DNA of 44,486 nucleotides from Deltaproteobacteria bacterium (GTDB lineage: Bacteria > Desulfobacterota > Desulfobaccia > Desulfobaccales > 0-14-0-80-60-11): assembly GCA_021813445.1 (NCBI GenBank), contig JAKAKP010000100.1, forward strand, positions 1 to 44,486. The letters run 5' to 3'. The translations under genes and the position numbers were made by a program. The notes beneath the pieces were generated by a model. The model was not told the origin of the DNA. It ran no database searches and was given only the letters and a program-made list of their open reading frames with translations. The stretch's first letter is position 1; each line of letters begins with the position of its first letter. Shown here one piece after another: positions 16,451 through 25,339 of the stretch.

Positions 16451-18961
16451 TTCCCCAATCCCGGCAAAAAACTCCAGATAATAATGGTCCACGGCTTCAT
16501 CCGCCAGCATGCTCATATCCAGTTGTTTGCTGATCATCATCAGCCGCCCCAGGAATTCCAGCTTTTCCTCCAAGGTGGCTGCATCATAGCCGTCGATGCG
16601 GGCAGCCAGTGAATCCTCCTTGACCTCCACCCGAAAATCCAGGCGTTGCAGCACCTTGGAGAGAAAGCGCACCCGGCGGCGCCGCCGCTCCAGCTCCGCG
16701 CCCCCGCCATAAAAGGTAAGGCTGGCGTAGCTCTCTTCCGGAGACCCCAAAAAGGATTCGATTGTGGCAAAATGGAATCCCAGGCGGTTGGACAGGTTGA
16801 GATAATCCGCGGCAATGATGGCAAAGTTTTTTTCGTGGAGGCGCTCCCGGATATTGGTGTCGGTGGCCGCGTTCATCACCACCGACATGAACCCGGCCAG
16901 GTCCACGGGCCTGGGGCCCCGCCAGCCTGCGGCCTCCACCCCCCGCCAATAGGCCCTAAAAGGCCGGGAACGCAGATGCTCGGGCTTGACCACCATCAGA
17001 TTCTTGGCCTCGGGGGTCAGCCCCCCGCCCAGGTCGATGACGAAGATCTCCAGGGGCAGATTGCTTTTCAGCCGCCGGCTGCCATCCTCTTCCGCACCCC
17101 CGGGGAAAATTTGAAAAAGCTCCGTCATGGCCTTTTCGTGGGCAAAACGGGTCATGTCGTGATAGGTGGTGCAGTTTTCGGCCCGGAAGTTCTCGCTCCG
17201 GGGGTCCAGCAGGTGCAGGGGGGTGATGTGTGGCAAGACCCGCTCCAGCACCTTCCAGGCCCGGCTTTGGCGCAGGACCAAGTCTCCCGGCGGCGGCTTC
17301 AGCAGCTCCGGGCGTTTGCCGGCATAGATGTTGCCGTAGTAGGCGTCCACGGTCACCATGGCCCCTGGCGGCAATCCGGTGGTGGCGCCTTTGGCCCCGA
17401 AAATCGCGGGCACCCCCGCTTCCCTGAGCACCGTGGCCAGGTGGGAGGTGGGGCTGCCCCGCTCGCAGACCATGGCCGCCACCCGACTGGTGGCCAAGGC
17501 GTATTCCGGCAAGGCCCGGCGGGTCACCAACACTGCTCCCTGGGGGACTTCCTGGATCTGCTGGTCCTCCAGCAGGAACACCGGCCCCGCGGCCGCGCCC
17601 CGGGAGGCAATGGTGCCTGCCTCCAGCAGGACCTCCGCGCCTTTGAGCCGGGGCGGTAGGTATTCGGCCTTTAGCTGCCGGCTGATCCGCAGAGGCCGGG
17701 CCTGGAGGAGGAAAATCTTTCCCTCCCCGCTGAGGGCCCATTCGATATCCTGGGGCATGCCAAAATGCCTTTCCAGGATCAAGCCCAGGTTATGAAGGGT
17801 CAGAACCTGGCTCTCTTCCAGGCAGGCGCCTTTTCTCTCCGGGGGCGTTTCCAGGTCCAGGAGCCCTCCTTCCGGGGCCGCCAGATGCATGTGGGTCTTT
17901 TCTCCCACCTCCTGGGCCACGATTTGCTCGTTTTCCACCCGATAGATATCCGGCTCCACCACCCCGCCCACGGCCAATGACCCCAAACCGCAGACCGCGT
18001 TGATGATGGTGGCTTCGCCGCCCTGCCGGGGATCAGCGGTGTAGAGCACTCCGGCGCTGCTGGCTGCCACCATCTCCATGACCGCCACGCCCATGGCCAG
18101 CTCTTGATAGGCAAAGCCGCTGGTATGGCAGTAGTAGAGAACCCGGGGAGTGAATTGGCTGGCCAGCACCTCTTTGTACGATGTCTCCACTTTCTCCCGG
18201 GGCACATTGAGAAAGGTTTCAAACTGGCCGGCAAAGCTGAAGAGGCTGTCTTCCTGGAGTGCGGAGCTGCGCACCGCCAACCGGGGGCCCAAAGACGCCA
18301 GGTGCAGGGCCAGGGCTTGAGAGAGTTCTCCGGGCAGCTCCTGGGCCATGACCCGCTCTCTGATATCCTTACCCGCCTCTTTCAAGCTCTCCAGGTCCCG
18401 GATATGGGATCGCCGGATCTGTTCCCGGATATACTCTTCCAGGCCTGACTGTTCGAAGAAGAGTTTCTGCGCATAGGCGCTGATGGCAAAGCCCCGGGGC
18501 ACGGGCAGCCCCAGACGCACCAGGTCCCCCAATTTTTCGGCCTTGGCTCCGAAAAACTGCCCTTCCTTGACTTCGGCCAGGGGCAAAACCAGGGGCCCCG
18601 GCTGCAGGGGGGCGCCCGATAATTCCTGGACGATTTTTGCCTCCACCCGGCGCCGGGCTTCCTCCAGTCCCTGATAACGCCCCCCGGACATGGCGGTCAA
18701 GGCCGCGACCATGGCCTCCACCTCCTGGCCCAAACGCTGGCAGGCGTTGCGAACATAGTGCATATCAAACAAAAAACCTTCATTCATCTTCACCTGGAGA
18801 TCGGTGATCATGGTGAGAATGGCGCTGTTGGCAGCCAGCAAGCGCTTGTACTGGCGGTAGCGTTCCAGGAGCGCGGGTACCGGGGCCAGGGACACGGGCT
18901 TGCGCGGCCGCGGGCGTTTGCCGGTGAGCCAATTTTTTAACTTCCCCAGGGCCTTAACCAC
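16433..18961 (-). CDS. PEP-synthase-like protein with unfamiliar C-terminal domain
   Basis: About 842 residues. I take the GTG at 18961 because GGAG lies 8 bases upstream; a TTG at 18976 has no site. An N-terminal helical region (~1-125) is followed by a PPDK/PEP-synthase ATP-grasp domain (FGAKAEKLGDLVRLGLPVPRGF, LAVRSSALQEDS, IEWAL) and the swivelling phospho-His domain. There CERGSPTSHLA carries the catalytic His near residue 507. The last ~280 residues do not show the TIM-barrel PEP/pyruvate domain of true PEP synthase; instead there is an unrecognised domain (TTYHDMTRFAHEKAM, FVIDLGGGL). It may phosphorylate something other than pyruvate (inference). A receiver gene follows on the same strand. 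Confidence 0.8.
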   Translation of the reverse strand: MVKALGKLKNWLTGKRPRPRKPVSLAPVPALLERYRQYKRLLAANSAILTMITDLQVKMNEGFLFDMHYVRNACQRLGQEVEAMVAALTAMSGGRYQGLEEARRRVEAKIVQELSGAPLQPGPLVLPLAEVKEGQFFGAKAEKLGDLVRLGLPVPRGFAISAYAQKLFFEQSGLEEYIREQIRRSHIRDLESLKEAGKDIRERVMAQELPGELSQALALHLASLGPRLAVRSSALQEDSLFSFAGQFETFLNVPREKVETSYKEVLASQFTPRVLYYCHTSGFAYQELAMGVAVMEMVAASSAGVLYTADPRQGGEATIINAVCGLGSLAVGGVVEPDIYRVENEQIVAQEVGEKTHMHLAAPEGGLLDLETPPERKGACLEESQVLTLHNLGLILERHFGMPQDIEWALSGEGKIFLLQARPLRISRQLKAEYLPPRLKGAEVLLEAGTIASRGAAAGPVFLLEDQQIQEVPQGAVLVTRRALPEYALATSRVAAMVCERGSPTSHLATVLREAGVPAIFGAKGATTGLPPGAMVTVDAYYGNIYAGKRPELLKPPPGDLVLRQSRAWKVLERVLPHITPLHLLDPRSENFRAENCTTYHDMTRFAHEKAMTELFQIFPGGAEEDGSRRLKSNLPLEIFVIDLGGGLTPEAKNLMVVKPEHLRSRPFRAYWRGVEAAGWRGPRPVDLAGFMSVVMNAATDTNIRERLHEKNFAIIAADYLNLSNRLGFHFATIESFLGSPEESYASLTFYGGGAELERRRRRVRFLSKVLQRLDFRVEVKEDSLAARIDGYDAATLEEKLEFLGRLMMISKQLDMSMLADEAVDHYYLEFFAGIGEVSSKQ

Positions 18962-19162
18962 CAGATATTTCTCCAAGAGAGATGAGTATAATTATAAAAT
19001 AAACTATAATCGTCTGCTACCACAAGCCGAATTGCGATCTCACCCAAAGCATTTTGCCAGAGAGGAAAAAGAATCGCCCCGACCGGCTTCTTGCCGCTGC
19101 CAGCCGGCCCCAGCGTTTCGACGGCAAACTGACCTGGCCTATGGCCAAAAGACAAAAATTTG

Positions 19163-19191
19163 TTGACATTGTAAGGGTTTTGCGGTTTTAT
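19163..19191 (+). promoter_or_regulatory. Sigma70-type promoter of the zinc-ribbon gene
   Basis: TTGACA (19163-19168), 17-base spacer, TTTTAT (19186-19191). This matches 6/6 and 4/6 and lies about 45 bases before the next start codon. Confidence 0.5.
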
Positions 19192-19237
19192 GGGCTTGCC
19201 TCAGGCAGGTTCTTAATGCTGCAGTCTGGAGGTCCAT

Positions 19238-20155
19238 ATGCCAGAATGTCCCCATTGTCAGGCCGAATACGAGCAAGGCCAACGGTATTGCAAGATTTGC
19301 GGGAGCTATCTGCTGCACCCGGAAACCGGGGATACTTTCTGCCCCCAATGCGGCATCCGGGTTTCTCAGCGCCAGGAATTCTGCCATGAATGTGACGCCC
19401 CCCTGAAAGGCGAGGCAGCAGCAGCTCCGAAACCAGCCCCGGCAGAGGAGCCCTCTCCGGCTGCGGCCCCTGCGGCCGCCGCGCCCTCCGCTCCCGAGGC
19501 CCCGGCCCCAACCCCAACTCCGGCCCCGGAACCAGCCCCGACTGCGGCCCTGGCCCCGGCCAAAGGGATGCAGTCGCTGCTGATCGGCTTGCTGATCGCC
19601 GCCGGCGTCATCATCATTATCCTCCTGGTCATAGTTTTCACCCGCAAAGAGGCGCCCACTCCACCCCCGGCACCGCCGAAAGCGGAAGCCCCGGCGCCTC
19701 CCGCCGCGCCTCCGGCACCGCCGAAAGCCGAAGCTCCGGCCCCGCCAGCGGCGGCTCCGGCCCCTGCTCCCGCTGCTCCCGCGCCTGCGGCTGAAGCCCA
19801 GGCCCCAAGCCTGAAAGAGCAGTTGCAGGCCGTGCTCGCTAAGATGCGGGAGGCCAGGATGAATAAAAATATCATTCAATTAATGAATTGTTATTCTGTG
19901 ACTTTCCCGGACCTGGAAGAGAAGCGGCGGGAAACCCTGAAATCCTGGGAGAATTATGATTATACCAACATGGTGTTCACGGTTGACGAGGTGCAGCCGT
20001 TGGACCAGGATAATGCCAACGCCAAGGTTACCTGGTATGTGGACCTGAGAAACCGGCGCACCGGAGAATTAATCAGCTCTACTCAAACCTTCCAGGTACG
20101 GTTTGCCAAGGAGCTGGGGCAGTGGCGCATCCGCTCCCTGGAAGAAATCGAATAA
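19238..20155 (+). CDS. Zinc-ribbon membrane protein with Pro/Ala-rich linkers
   Basis: 305 residues. Two four-cysteine zinc ribbons lie at the N-terminus (CPHC...CKIC and CPQC...CHEC, residues 4-53). A long Ala/Pro-rich linker, one membrane helix (about 112-131, LLIAAGVIIIILLVIVF), a second Ala/Pro/Glu linker, and a ~100-residue C-terminal domain resembling NTF2/SnoaL-like folds follow. GGAGG precedes the ATG. The ribbons should face the cytoplasm and the C-terminal domain the periplasm. The linker repeats (PAPPAAPPAPPKAEAPAPP-like) are low complexity. It is followed after 9 bases by an SH3 lipoprotein, suggesting a cell-envelope sensing or scaffolding pair. Function unknown. Confidence 0.8.
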   Translation: MPECPHCQAEYEQGQRYCKICGSYLLHPETGDTFCPQCGIRVSQRQEFCHECDAPLKGEAAAAPKPAPAEEPSPAAAPAAAAPSAPEAPAPTPTPAPEPAPTAALAPAKGMQSLLIGLLIAAGVIIIILLVIVFTRKEAPTPPPAPPKAEAPAPPAAPPAPPKAEAPAPPAAAPAPAPAAPAPAAEAQAPSLKEQLQAVLAKMREARMNKNIIQLMNCYSVTFPDLEEKRRETLKSWENYDYTNMVFTVDEVQPLDQDNANAKVTWYVDLRNRRTGELISSTQTFQVRFAKELGQWRIRSLEEIE

Positions 20156-20164
20156 GGGGAATTA

Positions 20165-20547
20165 ATGGGACAGCGTCATCTCCTGCGCGGCTTTCTGCTT
20201 CTGGGATTGATCCTCACCCTGGTGGGCGCTTGTGAGCCGCCGCCCGTCACCTATTCGGTGCCTCCCTCCTACTATTATGTGGTGCCTACCACCTCTTATC
20301 TGCGCTCCTGCGCCAGCTATGCCGATGATTGTTATATCGTGGCCCAGGTCTACAGCGGCGACCGGCCAACTCTGCGGGCTGGTCCCAGGTTCGCGACCTG
20401 CGCACCAATATCATGGGCTGGGTGGCGTCCCGCTATCTGGAAGCCTTCCCGGTGAGTTATCCCCGGGGCGTCCACAAAAAGCGGGCCCCTGCCAAGGAGA
20501 AAGGGCCTGCGCCTCAGGGAAAACCTGGGACCCCTAAGGCCATGTAA
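20165..20547 (+). pseudogene. SH3-like lipoprotein interrupted by a frameshift
   Basis: The first part reads a lipoprotein signal with lipobox LVGAC (Cys23) and a Tyr/Pro-rich segment up to DCYIVAQVYSGDR. The expected continuation of the bacterial SH3 domain (AGWSQVRDL...NIMGWVASRYLEAFP) lies in the frame one base back, ending at 20547. A single missing base at about 20375-20385 (near CGGCCAAC) explains this. As it stands the first frame stops at 20455 after 96 residues with a nonsense tail. The ATG follows the zinc-ribbon gene closely with TAAGGGGA upstream. Either a true frameshift or a base-calling error; the conserved second part argues the break is recent or artefactual. Confidence 0.75.
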
Positions 20548-20597
20548 GAGACAGTTTTTATTCCTAGTTTTCAGTTTTCAGAAAAATCCTTAAAAAC

Positions 20598-20632
20598 AAA
20601 GAGGACCCGGAGATTATTTCCGGGTCCTCTTT
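20598..20632. terminator. Bidirectional terminator
   Basis: AAAGAGGACCCGGA (20598-20611) pairs perfectly with TCCGGGTCCTCTTT (20619-20632). A-rich and T-rich flanks lie on the two sides, between converging genes. Confidence 0.9.
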
Positions 20633-20654
20633 TGTTAGGAAGTAATGGCTTGTA

Positions 20655-21620
20655 CTAAAAACTTAAAACTTTCTTTACCAGGTATTCGCTGGCGGAATAG
20701 GGGTCGGTGCGCTTGGCCACGATCTCCTGCAGAATTTCCTCCAGAAGGCCGCTGTCGGTGATTCGTGCCACGAGTTCCCGGAAGACTCCCTCCTTCAGCA
20801 ATTCCAGAAATTCCTGGCGCACTCGCTGGTAACGGGCGGCAAGCAGGGCCTCTCCCTGATTTTTCATCAGATAGTCCCGATGTTCCCGCACCCCGGCCAG
20901 TAATTCCTGGATACCCTGGTCTTCTTTGGCCTGGGTCATAAAGACCTTGGGCCTCCAGGCATTATTCTTGCGGATACTCTGCAAATCCAACATTTGCAAC
21001 AGATCCTGGTAGGTGCGGGACGCCCCCTCCCGGTCGGCCTTATTGACCACCAGGAGGTCGGCCACCTCCAGGATGCCTGCCTTAATGGCCTGGATGTCAT
21101 CCCCCAGCCCCGGGACGGTGACCACCATGGTAGTGTACGCGGTGGCCGCAATCTCCACTTCGTCCTGGCCAACCCCCACGGTCTCCACCAGAATATAGTC
21201 CTTGCCCATGGCATCCAGGACGGTGATCACCGCCCGGGCAGACGCAGTGAGCCCCCCGAAGTGGCCCCGGGTGGCCAGGGAACGGATAAAGACCCCTTCA
21301 TCCAGGGCGTGGCGCTGCATGCGGATGCGGTCTCCCAGGATGGCGCCCCCGGAAAAGGGGCTGGTGGGGTCTACCGCCACTACCCCCACGGTTCGTCCTT
21401 CCTGCCGCAAGTATTGGATCAGGCGGTCGGTCAAGGTGCTTTTGCCCACGCCGGGAGAGCCGGTAATGCCGATGATGTGGGCCCGGCCGCTGTGGCGATA
21501 GAGTTGTTTCAAGACTTCCCGGGCTTCAGGGATACCGTCATCCAAGTCCCGCATCAGGCGGGCCGCAGCCCGCACCTCTCCCTGCAAAATCTGCTCAACT
21601 ATCGTGGAGACCCGGTCCAT
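20655..21620 (-). CDS. meaB: MeaB/ArgK-family GTPase (methylmalonyl-CoA mutase chaperone)
   Basis: 321 residues, standard for the family. The P-loop GSPGVGKS is at 54-61, followed by VAVDPTSPFSGGAILGDRIRM and the VETVGVGQ(D/E) G-protein segment; NKAD gives guanine specificity. MeaB guards and reloads cobalamin-dependent methylmalonyl-CoA mutase, using GTP. No mutase gene is adjacent, which is unusual but known. GGAGG precedes ATG 21620. In an anaerobe this points to a propionate/succinate or branched-chain pathway (inference). Confidence 0.93.
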   Translation of the reverse strand: MDRVSTIVEQILQGEVRAAARLMRDLDDGIPEAREVLKQLYRHSGRAHIIGITGSPGVGKSTLTDRLIQYLRQEGRTVGVVAVDPTSPFSGGAILGDRIRMQRHALDEGVFIRSLATRGHFGGLTASARAVITVLDAMGKDYILVETVGVGQDEVEIAATAYTTMVVTVPGLGDDIQAIKAGILEVADLLVVNKADREGASRTYQDLLQMLDLQSIRKNNAWRPKVFMTQAKEDQGIQELLAGVREHRDYLMKNQGEALLAARYQRVRQEFLELLKEGVFRELVARITDSGLLEEILQEIVAKRTDPYSASEYLVKKVLSF

Positions 21621-21887
21621 AATTCCTCCGCACCAAACGGGGAAGGCAGCCCAGAGCCGCTTTCCCAGTTCCTTTATTTATAAGGGAGGGAGGGGGGAAT
21701 GGCAAAGAAAAAGGAGACACCCGTTCCAGCTAAGTGCGGTTTGCAGAAGGATGGCAAAGCGCGGCAGGAGCGGAAAACCCGCCTCCGGGTAATCCTATCC
21801 CAGTAATTCCTGCCGGGGCGACCGCGGTGCGGACGCCCCTAATCAAGATAATTGGCTATAAACCTGAACCGGCAAATCATTCCGGGC

Positions 21888-22337
21888 TTATACCACCAGG
21901 GAGCCCAGACTCTTTCGGGGCACCAGGGTCTGGTCCTCCAGCGCCTCTTTCAGCTCTCCCTTTTTCGACTTCTGGCAGACTTCCTCCCAGGCGTCCCGCA
22001 GCCGGGAGAGCATCGTGACCACGTCATCCAGGGCCACGGTATCCCAGTTGAGATTGGCCCGGGTCAGATGGGCGGTCATGAAATTGTAAAGATGGAAAAG
22101 ATTAGCAGCCACCTCCTTGCCGTCCTGGAAGTTGAGGGAGGCGTTCAGTTCGCCGATGATATCCAGGGCCTTGCCTATAAACAGCCCTTTGCCGGCGGCG
22201 TCCTGGGCAGCCATCTTCTCTTTCGCCTGCTTTAGAAAAGTGATGGCCCCATCGTAGAGCATAACCACCAGTTGCAGCCGGTCGGCGGTGCTCACCTGGG
22301 TCGAGATGTACTGCTTGTGGACGATTTGGGTTTGCAT
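21888..22337 (-). CDS. fliS: Flagellar export chaperone FliS
   Basis: 149 residues. The N-terminal YISTQVSTADRLQLVVMLYDGAITFL pattern is diagnostic of FliS, which binds the C-terminus of flagellin in the cytoplasm and prevents premature assembly. AGGAGG lies about 10 bases before the ATG. It follows fliD by 67 bases on the same strand, probably on the same transcript, a common fliD-fliS order. The C-terminal tail after residue 125 is somewhat long. Confidence 0.92.
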   Translation of the reverse strand: MQTQIVHKQYISTQVSTADRLQLVVMLYDGAITFLKQAKEKMAAQDAAGKGLFIGKALDIIGELNASLNFQDGKEVAANLFHLYNFMTAHLTRANLNWDTVALDDVVTMLSRLRDAWEEVCQKSKKGELKEALEDQTLVPRKSLGSLVV

Positions 22338-22404
22338 GAGCCACTAACCTCCTGATTTCTTGGTTCCTAAGTTATCTTTTCTCCGCGCTTATGGCGTGCG
22401 TTAA

Positions 22405-24135
22405 TTAACCGCTGCCGCTTAACTTCGACAATTGTTGGGTTAAATATGTGGATTGTTGATTAAGCGTCGATAAGATGGTGTCCACCTTGGCAAATCGTTG
22501 GGTGAGGCTGGTCCGGAGATTACTGATCCGGGTCTGTTCCGCCTGGATTTTGGAGTCGATGCTGCTGATAATGTCATTGTAGTTGTTGATCAGAATATTA
22601 ATGGGGCCGGACGTCGTATTCAAAAGATCAGTCAACTTTGAATTAAATGCGCCATTGATGCCCATTTGCAGACGCACCGTGCCGGTATAAGTGCCGTTCA
22701 CCGTCGTATTGACGTTTACCGCCAGGCCGTATTCCGGAAAACCGCTGGCGCCATTGAGGGTGCTGCCCGAGACCGTGGCTGGATTGCCGTTGATGGTCCC
22801 TGACGTCAAGACCCCGCCGGCCACCGTGGCCGATAAATTGTAAACCCCCGCCTGGGTGATCCCCGGCAGAGAACTGTAATAAGTAATGGTCCCGGTGGCG
22901 TCGTCACTGATTCCCTTGAAATAATTGGACATCAGGTTGGCCACCCCTTGGGGGTTACTGGTGATGGCCGCGCTCAGGGCGCTGCTGTCGACGAGCAGTT
23001 GCCCAAAGGTCGTGGAAGTTTCATCGCTGTCAGTGGTAATGCCGATCTGGCTCAGGTTGATATAGGGGTCGTTAGGGTCTTGAAAACCCGCGGCATTGCC
23101 GGTGCCGATGGCGTTCAGCTCGGTTTTGACGATCTCCACCGCGTAGTTGCCCAGCAGGATGCCGGCCTGGCCGGAAGTGGTGTCGTATTTGGTTACGTCC
23201 TTGATGTAGGAAATCACGTCGTTGTATTTGTCCACCATGCTCTGGATATTTTTCTGCATGGCGGAGGTATCTTGACTGATGGTCACCTGCACCGGGGTGG
23301 TGGGAGAGGTATTCAACAGACTGAGGGATACCCCGGGAATCACGTCGGTGACGGTGTTGCTGGAGCGCTCGATCCAGGAGCCGGCAGGATAGCCGTCCAC
23401 CCGGATTTGGGCGTTTTGGGCCGCCTGGCTGGTGGTAAAGGCGGTATCTCTAAAATCCGTAGTCCCCCCGGTGCCGTCCAAGGTGGTGCTGGCGTCAATC
23501 ACAATGGTGTTGCCGGCGCCGGTGTCCTTCCCCTGCAGCATCAGGCAATAAGGGTTGGCGCCAGTGCCTATGTTAAGAACCGAGGCCGTGACCCCCTGAT
23601 TGGCGCCGCTGGCATTGATGGCATTCGCCAGGTCGGTAAGGGTGGCGCCATTAGCCACAGAAACCGAGATCACGGAGCCGCCGGCGTAAGTAAAGGCAAA
23701 GGTCTTGGCGCTGCCGCTGTTGTTAATCACGGTGGTGGCGGAGGCCACGCCGGTGGTCTCGACCCTGATGTTGTTTTGGGCCATTTGGTTGACCAGGACC
23801 TGGTGCGTGCCGGCAGTAGCGGTGGTGGAGGCCGTAGCCGTCAGCACCGAGGTGTTGCTGCTACTGGCGGTCTTGGCTTGAAACTGGGACGGGGTTTTCA
23901 TCGCCGACACTGCGGTATTAAAATCCGTGAGTTTCGAATTCAAAGTCTGCAGCGCGGTAATTTTATCACTCCATTCCTGTTTCCAGGTGTCGTATTGAGT
24001 GATCCTCGCGCCTTCCACCGACACCAGTTTATCGACGATGCTGGAGAAATCGACGGAAGAACCCAAACCGGAAAAAGTAATGGGGGTGGTAAAAGAAGTA
24101 TCGATGCCGGATATACCCGTCGTACTGGTGGCCAT
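22405..24135 (-). CDS. fliD: Flagellar hook-associated protein 2 (filament cap)
   Basis: 576 residues. The N-terminus has the FliD pattern (ITFSGLGSSVDFSSIVDKLVSVE, and W..KI.ALQTLNSKL). The middle is Thr/Ser/Gly-rich and hypervariable, with low Cys content as for exported flagellar proteins. The C-terminus has the conserved coiled-coil (SIDSKIQAEQTRISNLRTSLTQRFAKVDTILSTLNQQSTYL). FliD caps the growing filament. AGGAG precedes ATG 24135; a sigma54-type promoter is 46 bases upstream. A 418-codon frame on the opposite strand is a shadow of this gene. Confidence 0.95.
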   Translation of the reverse strand: MATSTTGISGIDTSFTTPITFSGLGSSVDFSSIVDKLVSVEGARITQYDTWKQEWSDKITALQTLNSKLTDFNTAVSAMKTPSQFQAKTASSSNTSVLTATASTTATAGTHQVLVNQMAQNNIRVETTGVASATTVINNSGSAKTFAFTYAGGSVISVSVANGATLTDLANAINASGANQGVTASVLNIGTGANPYCLMLQGKDTGAGNTIVIDASTTLDGTGGTTDFRDTAFTTSQAAQNAQIRVDGYPAGSWIERSSNTVTDVIPGVSLSLLNTSPTTPVQVTISQDTSAMQKNIQSMVDKYNDVISYIKDVTKYDTTSGQAGILLGNYAVEIVKTELNAIGTGNAAGFQDPNDPYINLSQIGITTDSDETSTTFGQLLVDSSALSAAITSNPQGVANLMSNYFKGISDDATGTITYYSSLPGITQAGVYNLSATVAGGVLTSGTINGNPATVSGSTLNGASGFPEYGLAVNVNTTVNGTYTGTVRLQMGINGAFNSKLTDLLNTTSGPINILINNYNDIISSIDSKIQAEQTRISNLRTSLTQRFAKVDTILSTLNQQSTYLTQQLSKLSGSG

Positions 24136-24180
24136 GAGCGGCTCCTAATTTTTTTCCTTGCCGTGGTCGACCCTTGGGAA

Positions 24181-24196
24181 TGCAAAGGCTATACCA
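24181..24196 (-). promoter_or_regulatory. Sigma54-type promoter of fliD
   Basis: Read on the minus strand: TGGTAT-N5-TTGCA, GG and GC exactly 10 bases apart, with a full -12 half. The predicted start is near 24170, giving a leader of about 35 bases. Confidence 0.65.
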
Positions 24197-24256
24197 AATG
24201 GTGAGGAGCCGCTGGCTCAGTATTTACGGGCGTGAGAGGAAAGTAGGGCTGGTGGT

Positions 24257-24286
24257 GGGGCGGGGAAGAATTTTCCTCCCTGCCCC
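24257..24286 (-). terminator. Imperfect GC hairpin after flagellin
   Basis: On the minus strand GGGGC(A)GGG(A)GGAA faces TTCCCCGCCCC a few bases past the flagellin stop. There is no T-tract, so it may protect the 3' end of the mRNA rather than terminate. Confidence 0.4.
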
Positions 24287-24300
24287 GGCAAGAGGTTAAT

Positions 24301-25179
24301 TTAGCCGATGAGCTTCAGGGCCAATTGCGGCAGGCTGTTGGCCTGGGCCAGCATGGCCACGCCGGCCTGCACCAGGACCTGGTTGCGGGTAAATTCCGTC
24401 ATCTCCGTGGCCACATCCACGTCGGAGATTTGGGACTCAGCCGCTTGCAGGTTCTGCGCCTGGATTCCCAAGACGGAGACGGTGTTGGCCAGCCGGTTCG
24501 CCAAGGCGCCCAGGTTCGCCCGCATATTGTCCTTGGTGGCGATGGCGCTGTTGAGGGCATCCAAGGAATTCTGGGCCGCAGATTGAGTGCTGATGGTATA
24601 GCCCGCACCCACAGCCGCAGCGTTCCCTACCCCCAGAGCGGAGGCGGTGGCAGTGCCGATCTTGACATAGTAATAGTCTTCCGCCGAGCTGTTGCCGGTG
24701 CCGAAGTGGATCTTCATCTGGTTGCCGGCGGTGCCGTCCAGACCGGTGCCGGAGAGGCTGCCATCCAGCAGTTTCACGCCGTTGAAGTCCGTGGCACTGG
24801 CGATTCGAGTGATTTCCGAGGCCATGGCCTGGTATTCACTGTCCATGATCAAGCGTTGGGCCGTGGTGTAAGTGCCCGTTGCCGCCTGTTCCGCCAGCTC
24901 TTTCATCCGGGTCAGCTTCTCGTCGATGACCGAGAGAGCGCCGTCCGCAGTCTGGATCATGGAAATGGCGTCGTTGGCGTTCCGTGCACCCTGATTCAAG
25001 ACGCTGATATCAGTGCGCATCATTTCCCGGACCGCCAAACCGGCGGCATCGTCTTGGGCGCTGTTGATCCGGAGTCCTGAAGAGAGGCGTTGTACGGAAG
25101 TGGCTAAGCGGCCATAGGAGATGTTGAGGGACCTGGCTGCGCCCATCGCCATCAAATTGTGGTTGATAACTAGACTCAT
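24301..25179 (-). CDS. fliC: Flagellin
   Basis: 292 residues from ATG 25179, preceded by AAGGAGG at 8-base spacing. The conserved D0/D1 start (SLVINHNLMAMGAARSLN, then RLSSGLRINSAQDDAAGLAV) and end (EMTEFTRNQVLVQAGVAMLAQANSLPQLALKLI) are intact. The variable central D2/D3 region is short, so this is a compact flagellin. No cysteine is present. It forms the extracellular filament after export with FliS. Expression is explained by a consensus sigma28 promoter at 25302. Confidence 0.96.
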   Translation of the reverse strand: MSLVINHNLMAMGAARSLNISYGRLATSVQRLSSGLRINSAQDDAAGLAVREMMRTDISVLNQGARNANDAISMIQTADGALSVIDEKLTRMKELAEQAATGTYTTAQRLIMDSEYQAMASEITRIASATDFNGVKLLDGSLSGTGLDGTAGNQMKIHFGTGNSSAEDYYYVKIGTATASALGVGNAAAVGAGYTISTQSAAQNSLDALNSAIATKDNMRANLGALANRLANTVSVLGIQAQNLQAAESQISDVDVATEMTEFTRNQVLVQAGVAMLAQANSLPQLALKLIG

Positions 25180-25301
25180 ATGCGTATCCTCCTTGAATTG
25201 AATCAAACCGCATCCGTGCGGTTACCGGGCAGGCCTCCGGCGGGCATTTACCCACCCCCTTCCCCCGCTTTTTTCTTAGGCCTTGTTCGGTTTCGATTAC
25301 T

Positions 25302-25328
25302 TTATCGGCACTTGGCTCTGAAACTTTA
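25302..25328 (-). promoter_or_regulatory. Consensus sigma28 (FliA) promoter of flagellin
   Basis: On the minus strand TAAAGTTT (25328-25321), 11 bases, GCCGATAA (25309-25302). This equals the enterobacterial FliA consensus at every position. The predicted start is near 25295 with a leader of about 115 bases. Confidence 0.92.
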
Positions 25329-25339
25329 AGTTCCATCAA

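Noticed and set aside
16646-17659. 337-codon frame antisense to the PEP-synthase-like gene
   Set aside because: Gly/Gln/Pro-rich shadow; the other strand has clear enzyme motifs.
22948-24204. 418-codon open frame antisense to fliD
   Set aside because: It mirrors the Thr/Ser/Gly-rich fliD; Gly/His/Val-rich low-complexity translation with no motif and no ribosome site. Same reasoning for 24325-25080 over flagellin.
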